Assembly (NCBI GenBank): GCA_902774025.1
Contig: CACYGY010000015.1
Location: forward strand, 1-50,291
Reading direction: 5' to 3'
Length of the DNA: 50,291 bases
Source of the DNA: an uncultured Eubacteriales bacterium
GTDB lineage: Bacteria; Bacillota; Clostridia; Christensenellales; Aristaeellaceae
Below, in pieces: positions 23,416 through 31,104 of the stretch; positions within the stretch are counted from its first letter, which is position 1, and every line of letters starts with the position of its first letter. The notes below the pieces were generated by a model. It was given only the letters and a program-made list of their open reading frames with translations. It searched no databases and was not told the DNA's origin. A program made the position numbers and the translations under genes.

Positions 23416-23446
23416 AAAGGCAGGAGATTGTGTCTCCTACCTTTTT
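23416..23446 (+). terminator. Terminator of the alcohol dehydrogenase gene
   Basis: AAAGGCAGGAGA and TCTCCTACCTTT form a 12-bp stem with one mismatch around a TTGTG loop, followed by T residues. Confidence 0.75.
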
Positions 23447-24168
23447 CATGTTGGCAGCCCTCATTTCAATTGTGGTAACCGACAGACTCTCCCGGTACAA
23501 AACAGGTGCCGTCAGGGCAGATTCACAGCTCCCCTGCACCATAAGCACCTTATTGCAGTCCTTTTCTTTATCCCATCTTCCAGCCTGCCGTTCTCCTCAC
23601 ACGCTTTGACAGATTGCCGCACAGTTTCCTCATTGACATCTCCCGCAGCTGCATAATCCTCTTCCGGATCAAAGTGTCGATCCGCATATCCCGATCACAA
23701 TTCCGCATGTCTGCCAAAGGCCATGAGATCGCTCTTGTCATCATGATCTGAAATAGAGTCCTGAAAGCGCCGCAGGCTGTTCCCATATTCCCGGCAAAAC
23801 ATTCCCTTCGATCTGGCTCAAGTCCTTCATCCTGCAGAGCTTTGCACGCTCTCCTGTCCGCACCATGCGGAATAAAACGACAGGGTACGTGCAAATCCGC
23901 TGTGCATGGCATACTGCTGTCAGAAACCTCCTGCGTACCAGCTTACGGTGTATCCCGGGAGGGTTTTCCTTCAGGATTCTGCAAAAGGCTGCAGCCTCAC
24001 CTGTTCCCCCGTCTCAGACGGGAGATTTCTTTTTCCGGAATTCTCTGGCTGCTTTCTCGCCGGCTGTTGTGACCTTTTTTCCTCCTCATCCCGGCACCCG
24101 CTGAACATGCTCTTTTCCTGACAACTACGAATTGTTTCTTCTGTGGTTTCCGTTCGCAACAGATGATT
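23447..24168 (-). pseudogene. Decayed coding remnants, about 700 bp without an intact gene
   Basis: No intact gene is supported. On the minus strand between about 23580 and 23850 protein-like text appears in more than one frame, split by stops: one stretch reads MKDLSQIEGNVLPGIWEQPA and, after a frame change and a stop, FDPEEDYAAAGDVNEETVRQ. This looks like a gene that has accumulated frameshifts; the family is not recognised. A short hairpin CCCGTC/GACGGG near 24008-24022 followed by a T-rich stretch could be a weak terminator. The rest shows nothing. It borders the Rpn duplication and reads as part of the same accessory patch. Confidence 0.35.
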
Positions 24169-24210
24169 GCATTCCGAAAGATTCTGTGTGGCGCAGGAGG
24201 AACGCTCTGA

Positions 24211-24543
24211 TTACAGCATGCTGGCGTAGACGGCGCGCTCTTCAGCAGGAATCTGAAGAGCGTCCATTGCCTGGCCGGGATTCAGGGACATTGTTTTCAT
24301 CAGACTGCGGATGAATGAGACGAGAACTTCGGCACGTACTTCAGCACGTCCTTCAGCACGTCCTTCAGCACGTCCTTCTTCCAGAAGCTCTTCTTTCCAG
24401 AATTCTCTTGCTTTATCCTCATCAGCCTTCGTGAACATGGTTTTCGCCGCCTCCTCATCCAGGAACCTGCCGAGCTCGTTCTGGTCTTGCCATTTCCAGT
24501 TTGTCCCATTTTCAGATTTCCGTGTGAACCCACAGAAGTGCAT
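24211..24543 (-). pseudogene. Truncated Rpn-family protein (C-terminal copy)
   Basis: 110 codons matching the C-terminal ~105 residues of the intact gene immediately upstream. Both share DQNELGRFLDEE / DQNVLSRFLAEE, KAREFWKEELLEEGRAEG and SLMKTMSLNPGQAMDALQIP. The nuclease core is absent, so no PD-(D/E)XK activity is expected. There is an ATG at 24543 but no ribosome binding site. It is a tandem partial duplicate of the gene's 3' end, or what remains of a second paralog. Confidence 0.8.
24327..24374 (-). repeat. 12-bp in-frame repeats in the truncated rpn copy
   Basis: Four consecutive 12-bp units of the form CTTCAGCACGTC on the plus strand, encoding AEGR-like tetrapeptides on the minus strand (EGRAEGRAEGRAEVRAEV). 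Unit number differs from the intact copy, as expected for slippage. Confidence 0.85.
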
Positions 24544-24582
24544 TCCGGCAGATTCTGTGTGGCGCAGGGGGGGACGTTTCGT

Positions 24583-25530
24583 TTACGGCATGCTGGCATA
24601 GGCGGCGCGCTCCTCGGCAGGAATCTGAAGAGCGTCCATCGCCTGGTTGGGATTCAGGGACATTGTTTTCATCAGACTGCGGATGGAAGAGATGAGTACC
24701 TCCGCATGTTCCTCAGCACGTCCTTCTGCACGTCCTTCTGCACGTCCTTCTGCACGTCCTTCTTCCAGAAGGTCTTCTTTCCAGAATTCTCTTGCTTTTT
24801 CCACATCAGCCATCGTAAACATGATTGTTGCCACATCCTCTTCAGCCAGGAACCTGCTGAGCACGTTCTGATCCTTACAAATTCGAATTGTCTCATCTAC
24901 GGCTCTCCGGGTATATCCGAAGAGAGCAATCTGGGTGTCAAATACTCTTGCAAAAGTCACATATTGATTGATGATATCGCCCTGCTTACCATTATATATG
25001 ATCTTAGCCTTTACATCCACGCAGGCATCCTCATGATTGGTCAGCCCAAAGATCTCTTTCGAGAGACGGATCTCATCCGGCCTGTCACCACGATCGCCGT
25101 GATAGATCACATACAGCTCCGGCATCGGGACAAGAACCCTCCTGGTACCATAAATATTCAGATTCATCCGGTTGATGTACCGGTTGTATGTCTCCGCAAG
25201 GTACAGCAGAAACCGGGTCAGGATATTCACAGTGTAGGTTGACTGCGCTTCTACCATAACCAGCAGACGATTCCGTACAAGGATACCCAGATCATTATAG
25301 CGTTCTCTCAGCATCAGGGTGCTGAGGGTGACCAGTTTCAGGTCATCTGCTGTAACACCGGTATCCTCGGGATGAAGCACCTGATACAGTTCCAGGACAT
25401 ATTTTGGTCGGCTGAAAAGTTCGCAGAAAACGCTGTCTTTGGAGTTCCTGTTAACCTTGTCGTCCAGCGGCTGCATGATTGTTTCCGCCGCGGAAACTGA
25501 TTTTACCTGATCAGGCATTTTCAGCCACAT
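24583..25530 (-). CDS. Rpn family recombination-promoting nuclease / putative transposase
   Basis: 315 residues. The N-terminal ~230 residues match the PD-(D/E)XK-like Rpn (YhgA/PDDEXK_2) family: NDLGILVRNRLLVMVEAQST carries the Asp...ExQ catalytic signature, followed by YLAETYNRYI and a second conserved block with VPMPELYVIYHGD. The C-terminal tail has EGRAEGRAEGRAEGRAEEHA, the polar repeat tail frequent in this family, then a short helical end. Rpn proteins nick DNA and raise RecA-independent recombination; newer work on some members links them to phage defence. The start is uncertain (ATG 25530 or 25518; neither has a clear Shine-Dalgarno). AT content is higher than in neighbouring genes, consistent with acquisition. 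Confidence 0.85.
   Translation of the reverse strand: MWLKMPDQVKSVSAAETIMQPLDDKVNRNSKDSVFCELFSRPKYVLELYQVLHPEDTGVTADDLKLVTLSTLMLRERYNDLGILVRNRLLVMVEAQSTYTVNILTRFLLYLAETYNRYINRMNLNIYGTRRVLVPMPELYVIYHGDRGDRPDEIRLSKEIFGLTNHEDACVDVKAKIIYNGKQGDIINQYVTFARVFDTQIALFGYTRRAVDETIRICKDQNVLSRFLAEEDVATIMFTMADVEKAREFWKEDLLEEGRAEGRAEGRAEGRAEEHAEVLISSIRSLMKTMSLNPNQAMDALQIPAEERAAYASMP
24699..24758 (-). repeat. 12-bp in-frame repeats in the intact rpn gene
   Basis: Five 12-bp units (CTTCTGCACGTC consensus on the plus strand; the outermost two diverged) encoding the AEGR tetrapeptide tail. Because units are a multiple of three, slippage changes tail length without breaking the frame. Confidence 0.85.
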
Positions 25531-25598
25531 TCACTTTGTCTGCACGTCTTCTGCATTGTATCATAAAAACCACAAGAATAAACCGATTCAACCACTCT

Positions 25599-25781
25599 TC
25601 ATTCCATCCGCTTCAGAAAGTTCCGGAGCCGGTCCTGGTATTTTACGGAAACATTCCAAGGCAGCTGCCGCTTTCGGGACTGTTCAATGGAGACGGAATC
25701 GATCAGCTCCAGGATATGGTCGTGTGGAATGGCATCCTCCCGGACACGGAAATCCGGATCATGGGTGAAGACCCTTTTCCT
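25599..25781 (-). pseudogene. Orphan 3' coding remnant (60 codons, no start)
   Basis: A minus-strand frame bounded by stops with strongly protein-like text: RKRVFTHDPDFRVREDAIPH, then ILELIDSV and WNVSVKYQDRLRNFLKRME to a TGA at 25599-25601. It has no usable start codon, so it is probably the 3' end of a truncated gene. The family is not recognised. The rest of the 390-bp gap between the rpn gene and the sigma-like regulator shows nothing further. Confidence 0.4.
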
Positions 25782-25922
25782 TTATCTTCGCAGGACGGGA
25801 CCCGGCCCAGTGGCTTGACCGTCGCATCTGTTCTTTCGTACAGGTTCTATTGTCCACCACTTGCCGGGCCCGTCTTCTGAGCACACTTTTCCCTTTCCCT
25901 GTCCCTTCCTTTCTTCCAATGC

Positions 25923-26375
25923 TTACGTCTCCAGGCGTCCCGTTCTTCCCATTCCTTTCCCTGATTTCGTTGTTACGAGCGGGTACTTTCCGGAAAACGG
26001 AGTATCCAGTGTCATTTTCAATACCTTGCGGATATAGCGTTCTGAAAAGTAGAGCTCACGGGCAATCTGTGGAATACTGATTTCCCGGATATACCGGGCA
26101 TACAGAACTTTCATCTGAACCGGCTCCAGGTCCGCCAGTTCTCTGCCCAGAATCATCTGTTCCTGTTTCAGATCCTCTCTGCATTTTTCCAGTTCCGTCT
26201 GAAGATCCGCCAGATCTGTCAGCCACATTTCCTGACTGTTCACCGCATGATTCCCGCCTCCGCCCCCCGCGATGGAGGCGGTTTTCTGCAGAAGAGGCTT
26301 GAGAATGTCTATCCTCGCCTCCAGACGCTTCTCTCTGTCCTTCAGTTCTTCAATTCGCTGAATTCGTCGCCGCAT
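25923..26375 (-). CDS. Phage-type sigma-70 region 4-like regulator (DUF1492/ArpU-like)
   Basis: 150 residues. An N-terminal coiled coil (RIQRIEELKDREKRLEARID) and a glycine patch (AGGGGG) precede a second coiled coil and a helix-turn-helix, LEPVQMKVLYARYIREISIP followed by QIARELYFSERYIRKVLK, which resembles sigma-70 region 4. This arrangement is typical of small late regulators in prophages and integrated elements of Firmicutes. The ATG at 26375 has GGAAGG at a good distance; a GTG six codons upstream does not. It overlaps the small gene upstream by 26 bp, so the two are coupled. No other phage structural genes are visible nearby. Confidence 0.75.
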   Translation of the reverse strand: MRRRIQRIEELKDREKRLEARIDILKPLLQKTASIAGGGGGNHAVNSQEMWLTDLADLQTELEKCREDLKQEQMILGRELADLEPVQMKVLYARYIREISIPQIARELYFSERYIRKVLKMTLDTPFSGKYPLVTTKSGKGMGRTGRLET

Positions 26376-26553
26376 GGCCGCCTTCCTTTCCACCCCTGCG
26401 GGATCTGTCTCTGCCGGATGGCATATCCGGAAACTGAATTCTCACCCATCGGGACCCGGAACGGTATATGGTCCTCCTCTCCACCCGCTCCAGAGCCTTG
26501 GTTGCCGTGGGGTCTCTGTACCCCGAAGGGTTGAAGCCATATCTTGAATCCAT
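26350..26553 (-). CDS. Small element-associated protein upstream of the sigma-like regulator
   Basis: 67 residues beginning MDSRYGFNPSGYRDPTATKA. The NPSGYRDPTA block recalls short proteins that precede DUF1492/ArpU-type regulators in clostridial prophages; no function is known. The ATG at 26553 has a strong AAGGAGG site. The frame is open further upstream, but the mapped promoter and palindrome lie in that part. The tail overlaps the start of the regulator gene by 26 bp and carries its ribosome binding site. Confidence 0.6.
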   Translation of the reverse strand: MDSRYGFNPSGYRDPTATKALERVERRTIYRSGSRWVRIQFPDMPSGRDRSRRGGKEGGHAATNSAN

Positions 26554-26666
26554 CTGTGTACCTCCTTCTCTTTCCATCGCTTCACGCCCCATTCCGGAAT
26601 CCGCCATCCGCTCCACCGAAAACCGCGTGGCAGGCACGGGTGCCAGCTTCACGCATGACGCATCTT

Positions 26667-26690
26667 CATTTGAATCATGAAGTTCAAATG
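26667..26690. promoter_or_regulatory. Palindromic operator candidate at the transcription start
   Basis: CATTTGAA (26667-26674) and TTCAAATG (26683-26690) are perfect 8-bp inverted arms with an 8-bp spacer. They lie roughly 12 to 35 bp downstream of the -10 element of the minus-strand promoter, where a repressor would block transcription. A second, nested palindrome CTTCAT/ATGAAG overlaps it. Confidence 0.55.
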
Positions 26691-26701
26691 GTTCTGGCAT
26701 T

Positions 26702-26730
26702 AGTTTAAGCGGAGGCGTTCTTCCTGTCAA
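26702..26730 (-). promoter_or_regulatory. Strong promoter for the small protein/sigma-like regulator pair
   Basis: On the minus strand TTGACA, a 17-bp spacer and TAAACT, about 150 bp upstream of the start at 26553. Confidence 0.65.
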
Positions 26731-26743
26731 TATGAAACTCGCG

Positions 26744-26772
26744 TTGTGAAATTTTGCATTCTGTCCTATAAA
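26744..26772 (+). promoter_or_regulatory. Possible promoter for the serine hydrolase/M4 peptidase operon
   Basis: TTGTGA, a 17-bp spacer and TATAAA. It is 282 bp upstream of the ATG at 27054, in an AT-rich stretch (26554-27053) that otherwise holds no gene. It diverges from the adjacent minus-strand promoter. Confidence 0.4.
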
Positions 26773-27053
26773 TTGTCATACTTCATGTTTCTAGTAGCCA
26801 GTATATACCAGCGTTTCTTGTGTTTCCTCCGTTTGAATATCGCAGGCAACTCGTTTTCTCCGCTTCCGGATCAGATTTGAGTTTCATATTTTTCATTCCT
26901 GTCAAAGGTGTTTCAATCTTCCCTGCGCAATGAATTCCAAAGAAAGTGCATACCGCCCCATGCGAATTTTTCCTGTGTCTGCAGGAAACCGCTGTGTCAG
27001 ATGGAATTCCTACCGGAAAGAGGATCTGTCAAAGAAAGAAAGGATGATTGATC

Positions 27054-28196
27054 ATGCGGCTTGTCCACGATACACTCCAGCGTTTTGTTGCTTCACGTCA
27101 GATTGCCGGCTGTTCCGCGAGAATCATTCAGCACGATGAAGTTCTGTTTGAGGGGTCTTTCGGGTTTGCAGACCTGGAAAAGGGAAAGCCCGTCACGGAG
27201 CGCACCATTTTTCCCATTGCCTCCATGTCCAAGGTCATCACGGTGGCGGGCATCATGCGACTCTATGAGCAGGGTCTGTTCAAAATGTGGGATCCCGTCA
27301 GTGAGTACCTTCCTGGTTTCAGGAATCCCGCCGTCGCCGTGGAAGGCAGGGACGGAAGCGTGGAGCTCGTAAAGGCCCGTGGTGAAGTAACCATGCGTCA
27401 GCTCTTCACCATGACCAGCGGCGTGCCCTACCCCGGGGATGAAACCGCCGCCGCCAGGATCCGCAGGGACCGCCAGGAAGAGATGAAAAAAGCCGGAAAG
27501 GACGGCCTTTCCACCCTGGAGTTCTGTAACTTTGTGGGTACCCTGCCTCTGGCCTTTGAACCTGGTGAAAAGTGGATGTACGGCTTCTCCATTGACATCC
27601 TGGGGGCCGTGATTGAGGTGCTGTCCGGCAGGACACTGGGAGACTACCTGAAGGAAACAATCTTCGCGCCCCTGGGCATGGAGGATACCGGTTTCTTTGT
27701 GCCTGAGGAGAAGCAGGACCGTACAGCGATTCTCTATCATATCCACGAGGACATGAAACGGGCCGACCGGGTGTATCCTTCCGAAAAGCAGCCCTTTGAG
27801 GGTGGCGGCGGCGGCCTTTTCTCCACGGTGCGGGACTATTCCCGCTTCGCCCAGATGCTGCTTCACGGCGGAACCCTGAACGGTGAACGGATTCTGGGAC
27901 GGAAGACCATTGACCTCATCTCCAGAGATCATCTGACACCTCAGCAGCAGGCAAGCCACGACTGGGATACCCAGCGTGGTTATGGTTACGGGCTGGGTGT
28001 CCGGGTCATGACGAATCCGGAAGTCGCCGGCATCAACGGATCCGTGGGAGAATGGGGATGGGACGGCGCTTTCGGAAACTGGTTCTGCGTGGATCCGAAG
28101 GAAGACCTGACCTGCGTCTATCTCACCACAAACCTTCCCGGAGATCATTACCGTTTCATTCCGAAGCTCATGGCCTCCATGTACGCTTCCCTATAA
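27054..28196 (+). CDS. Serine hydrolase, beta-lactamase/esterase (class C-like) family
   Basis: 380 residues. The SxxK motif is ASMSKV with catalytic Ser57 and Lys60. The Y-x-x motif is MYGFSID, the YxS-type variant of family VIII esterases rather than the YxN of true class C beta-lactamases. GGGGGLFSTVRDYSRFAQML and GWDGAFGNWFCVDP near the end are conserved in EstB-like esterases. No signal peptide is seen, so a cytoplasmic esterase or D-amino-acid amidase is more likely than antibiotic resistance. ATG 27054 has AGGA 10 bp upstream; a TTG at 27048 is the alternative. It is followed after 33 bp by a secreted protease gene, probably in the same transcript. Confidence 0.87.
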   Translation: MRLVHDTLQRFVASRQIAGCSARIIQHDEVLFEGSFGFADLEKGKPVTERTIFPIASMSKVITVAGIMRLYEQGLFKMWDPVSEYLPGFRNPAVAVEGRDGSVELVKARGEVTMRQLFTMTSGVPYPGDETAAARIRRDRQEEMKKAGKDGLSTLEFCNFVGTLPLAFEPGEKWMYGFSIDILGAVIEVLSGRTLGDYLKETIFAPLGMEDTGFFVPEEKQDRTAILYHIHEDMKRADRVYPSEKQPFEGGGGGLFSTVRDYSRFAQMLLHGGTLNGERILGRKTIDLISRDHLTPQQQASHDWDTQRGYGYGLGVRVMTNPEVAGINGSVGEWGWDGAFGNWFCVDPKEDLTCVYLTTNLPGDHYRFIPKLMASMYASL

Positions 28197-28229
28197 GATT
28201 GCACACCGCATGAATTCCCGAGGAGGATA

Positions 28230-30047
28230 ATGATGAAGCACACCCTGTTTTCCCGCGTTCTGATTTTCCTGATTCTCCTCTGTGTGCTGAACGCGTCCAC
28301 GGCCTTTTCCGAATCCGGCATTCAAAAGGACCCGGAGACCATGCTGACCTTTCCCTTTCATGGACTCACGCTTGCCTCCGCTCCTGACTATGTCTCCAGC
28401 CTTGCACCGGAGGGGGCTGTGGTCCACATGGGAAAGGATGCCCAGGTTACCTTCGAGACCGGGGATTTCCGGGATTCTCCCGTGCTGAATGAACAGCATG
28501 CCATGGAGGTGGTCCGGACGATTCTTCGGGACCGTGGAAGTGTCGGGAATGTGGAGCCCGTATTCAAGCGGACCACAGTTCATGCCGGTATACTCTGCCA
28601 TACCTTTCTCCTCAGTGCTGACGGTGTAAAGAGTGAAAACGGCGTCATCAAGATCATCACGAACCGGGAAGGGCGGGTGCTGGGCACCTGTTATTCCCCC
28701 GCAGAGGAGAATCCCATGGTTATGGAAGAGACGAGCGCCGCGGCTTCGCTCTCCTTCCCCCACTGGAACAGGATTACCCGGGATGTGGATATTGTCCTGC
28801 CTTACAGCACATCAACTTTTCCGGCAGATCTGGAAGTGAATCCGGACACGGGAAAGATCTGCCTGATCGACAGCGAGCGTCAGATCTTCTGCGTCTTCAT
28901 GGACCCTGACGCACTTCAGGATGAACTGGATCCGTCCATTCTTCAGCCTGTCTCCATGGATGACGATCACGCAGACAGTGCCCTGATGACCTTCACCCTG
29001 TTCCAGAGGACATGGGGCTTTTTCAAAGCAAGGGGATGGGAGAGCGGCGACGGTCTCGGAACCCCCTGCCTCCTGGTTTTTGACCAGACCGGAAGCACCA
29101 ACGGGAATGCCAGTTTCAACGGCTTGTTCCAGAACTTTATCCTTTTCCAGTTCGGCTTTGATGACGAAGCCGGCCGGAGTCTGTCCACCATCGCCCACGA
29201 GTTCATGCACGCTGTCTCGTCGACACACCATATAGGCAGGTACATGAACGAAACCGGGGCCCTCAATGAAGCCCTGAGCGACCTGATGGGCAGCACGGTC
29301 TCCTCTGCCATCCAGAACACAACCATTGAGCAGGACGAATGGATTCCACTTTTTTACCAGGCGCACGCCAACGAATGGCCCCTGTTCCGATGGGACGAAT
29401 ACTACAGACCCCCAACCCGGGAGGTAACTTCGGAAAATGATATGGGAGGCGTACATTACAATTCCACCATCATCAGTGTCCTCCAGCTGCTGCTCCTGGA
29501 GCAGGGAATGAGCTTCGATCAGCTTTTCGATCTCTGGTTCATCTTTGATATGACCCTGACGCCGGCAACGGACTTCGCGGAAACCGCCGCAAAACTTCCC
29601 TGGTGCGCTGAGATCGCAGGACTGAAGGATTACGCTCCGCTCCTGAAGGAAGCCGTTCATCGCCTGCGCCTTTCGGATCCCTCCCTGCCACGGATCGTGC
29701 CGGACCACCAGGCTCTGGTCATCCTGGACATTCCTTTCCTGCATTCCTGGGAGTCCTGGGATATCCTCCTCACTTTTCAGCGGACGGACAGCGAAAAACA
29801 GCTGACCACCTGGCCTGTGGAGGATGCCACCTGGGCCGCCGCCGTCCTGGAGGCAGGCTCCTACACCGTCACATTGAAGTATACGGCGATTCCTCAGATA
29901 GATGATGATCCGGATGAAACGCCGCAGCCTCAGTACTGCGTCTTTGATGGCACCGAATGGACCCAGGTGAAGGAAGAAGAGCTGGGAGAGGCGCCCGTCG
30001 TGATCTACGAGGGCGGAAGGATCTACGGACATCACCCGGATTCATAA
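28230..30047 (+). CDS. Secreted M4 (thermolysin-like) metallopeptidase
   Basis: 605 residues. A signal peptide (hydrophobic LFSRVLIFLILLCVLNAS, likely cut near AFS-ES) leads into a propeptide-like region (~30-200) with FTLP-type features. The catalytic domain has HEFMH (His323, Glu324, His327) and the third zinc ligand Glu347 in NEALSD. The 19-residue spacing equals that in thermolysin. VHYNST near His409 matches the proton-donor histidine block VHxNSG. A beta-rich C-terminal ~130 residues follows. It should be exported and cleave proteins outside the cell; no wall-sorting signal is visible. GGAGG precedes ATGATG at 28230. It is far from classical bacillolysins in overall sequence, so specificity is open. 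Confidence 0.88.
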   Translation: MMKHTLFSRVLIFLILLCVLNASTAFSESGIQKDPETMLTFPFHGLTLASAPDYVSSLAPEGAVVHMGKDAQVTFETGDFRDSPVLNEQHAMEVVRTILRDRGSVGNVEPVFKRTTVHAGILCHTFLLSADGVKSENGVIKIITNREGRVLGTCYSPAEENPMVMEETSAAASLSFPHWNRITRDVDIVLPYSTSTFPADLEVNPDTGKICLIDSERQIFCVFMDPDALQDELDPSILQPVSMDDDHADSALMTFTLFQRTWGFFKARGWESGDGLGTPCLLVFDQTGSTNGNASFNGLFQNFILFQFGFDDEAGRSLSTIAHEFMHAVSSTHHIGRYMNETGALNEALSDLMGSTVSSAIQNTTIEQDEWIPLFYQAHANEWPLFRWDEYYRPPTREVTSENDMGGVHYNSTIISVLQLLLLEQGMSFDQLFDLWFIFDMTLTPATDFAETAAKLPWCAEIAGLKDYAPLLKEAVHRLRLSDPSLPRIVPDHQALVILDIPFLHSWESWDILLTFQRTDSEKQLTTWPVEDATWAAAVLEAGSYTVTLKYTAIPQIDDDPDETPQPQYCVFDGTEWTQVKEEELGEAPVVIYEGGRIYGHHPDS

Positions 30048-30058
30048 CGCAGATATCA

Positions 30059-30103
30059 GAAAAGGGGGACATCCGCCTGACCCGGCGGGTGTCCCCTTTT
30101 CTT
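30059..30103. terminator. Strong terminator, usable in both directions
   Basis: GAAAAGGGGGACATCCGCC pairs with GGCGGGTGTCCCCTTTTC, one bulged base, with T-rich flanks on both sides. It lies between the converging protease gene and the redox operon. Confidence 0.88.
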
Positions 30104-30220
30104 GCATATCCTTCCGTCTCCTGTCAGGATTCAGGGAGGCCCGGATGAAGTCCGACGCAGTACGGCCTTCCTCGCAGTCCCCGGTCTTTGGATCCTGACC
30201 CAGTAAAACCCCTGATTGTC

Positions 30221-30691
30221 TCAGAGCTTTTCTGCCCATGCCTTCAGTTCATCCGCAGAGGCGCCGGCGGAGAACCGTTTTCCGGGCAGGATTTCAGCTT
30301 TTGTGATTTCCGCAGCCCTTTGAGTCGCCTCTTCTCCGATATCACTGCTGCCGGAGGTGGCGAAGAGCACGATCTTCTTCCCTGTGAAATCGTACGCCTC
30401 CAGGAAACTGTCAATGATGGACGGCTCCCGGTACCACCACACGGGGTAGCCCACGAAAATGATCTCCGCGTCCCCGACAGGCGCACTGAGATCCGCAAGT
30501 GCCGGACGGCAGTTCCTGTCACTCATCTCGATCGTGGACCTGGACTGCTTGTCTCTCCAGTCCAGATCAGCCTGTGTATAGGGCACGGCAGGCCTGATCT
30601 CATACAGAGGGGCGTGGATGGCTTCCGCCAGACGGCGGGAAAGAGCGGCAGTGACGCCGCTGGCGGAAAAGAAAGCGACGAGCGCCTTCAT
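30221..30691 (-). CDS. Flavodoxin
   Basis: 156 residues. It starts MKALVAFFSASGVTA, a variant of the FMN phosphate loop (S/T-x-T-G-x-T). GYPVWWYREPSIIDSFLEAY and VLFATSGSSDIG are the flavodoxin_4-type FMN-binding loops, with the tryptophan pair that stacks on the flavin. It carries electrons to reductases in the cytoplasm. The ATG at 30691 has AAGGAGG; the frame is open 13 codons further. It is last in a nitroreductase-glutaredoxin-flavodoxin operon. Confidence 0.88.
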   Translation of the reverse strand: MKALVAFFSASGVTAALSRRLAEAIHAPLYEIRPAVPYTQADLDWRDKQSRSTIEMSDRNCRPALADLSAPVGDAEIIFVGYPVWWYREPSIIDSFLEAYDFTGKKIVLFATSGSSDIGEEATQRAAEITKAEILPGKRFSAGASADELKAWAEKL

Positions 30692-30748
30692 CTGTGATTC
30701 CTCCTTGCTGTCTGCGTGGATTCTCTGCATCTCCGGATCGTGAACGAT

Positions 30749-31060
30749 TCAGCAGCCTTTTCTCCCATTCCTGTGGTCTTCAACAGAGCAGGCATTCGCG
30801 GAACCGTACTCAACCAGTCCCGCGTCCGCCGGGTCCGTGGATACCCTTCCATCCTCAAACACAAAGGCCGGGACGCCCACATCCCCGATTTCCTTCAGGT
30901 GGTCAAAGACAGGATTTGTGTCTCTGAGCCTCATAAAGGCGCTCAGATTCCGGATGTGCTCTCCAATGTTGATGTACTCAAATTCGTCTTCCCGTCCCCT
31001 GACCTGTTCAAAGATATAATCGCAGTAGGGACAGGTGGGCATTCCGTAGATCCTGATCAT
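30749..31060 (-). CDS. Glutaredoxin-like protein
   Basis: 103 residues. It begins MIRIYGMPTCPYCDYIFEQV with the CPYC dithiol active site at residues 10-13, and has GVPAFVFEDG, the cis-proline segment (TVP/GVP) of glutaredoxins. It would reduce disulfides or accept electrons for a partner enzyme. It lies between the nitroreductase and flavodoxin genes with gaps of 44 and 57 bp, on the same strand. The last ~25 residues go beyond the usual glutaredoxin fold. Confidence 0.88.
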   Translation of the reverse strand: MIRIYGMPTCPYCDYIFEQVRGREDEFEYINIGEHIRNLSAFMRLRDTNPVFDHLKEIGDVGVPAFVFEDGRVSTDPADAGLVEYGSANACSVEDHRNGRKGC

Positions 31061-31104
31061 CTTCCGTTTCCTCCTTCAAAGCCGTACAGTTCCTGACCGC
31101 TGTC

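Larger units (their letters stand above)
24169..24910. repeat. Diverged tandem duplication of about 371 bp covering the 3' end of an rpn-like gene
   Basis: Unit 1 begins at 24169 (GCATTCCGAAAGATTCTGTG) and unit 2 at 24540 (GCATTCCGGCAGATTCTGTG). The units align through the downstream flank, the stop region, the AEGR repeats and about 30 codons beyond, with many substitutions. The right unit is the 3' end of the intact gene; the left is a truncated copy. Confidence 0.85.

Noticed and set aside
24327..24758. Short direct repeats that might suggest a CRISPR array
   Set aside because: Units are 12 bp, contiguous, without spacers, and encode AEGR tetrapeptides in frame.
26554..26700. N-terminal extension of the small element-associated protein up to an ATG at 26700
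   Set aside because: That ATG lies at or before the predicted transcription start, and the ATG at 26553 has a far better ribosome binding site.
27054..28196. Beta-lactamase antibiotic resistance gene
   Set aside because: The SxxK motif is shared with family VIII esterases, the tyrosine motif is YGFS rather than YxN, and no export signal is present.
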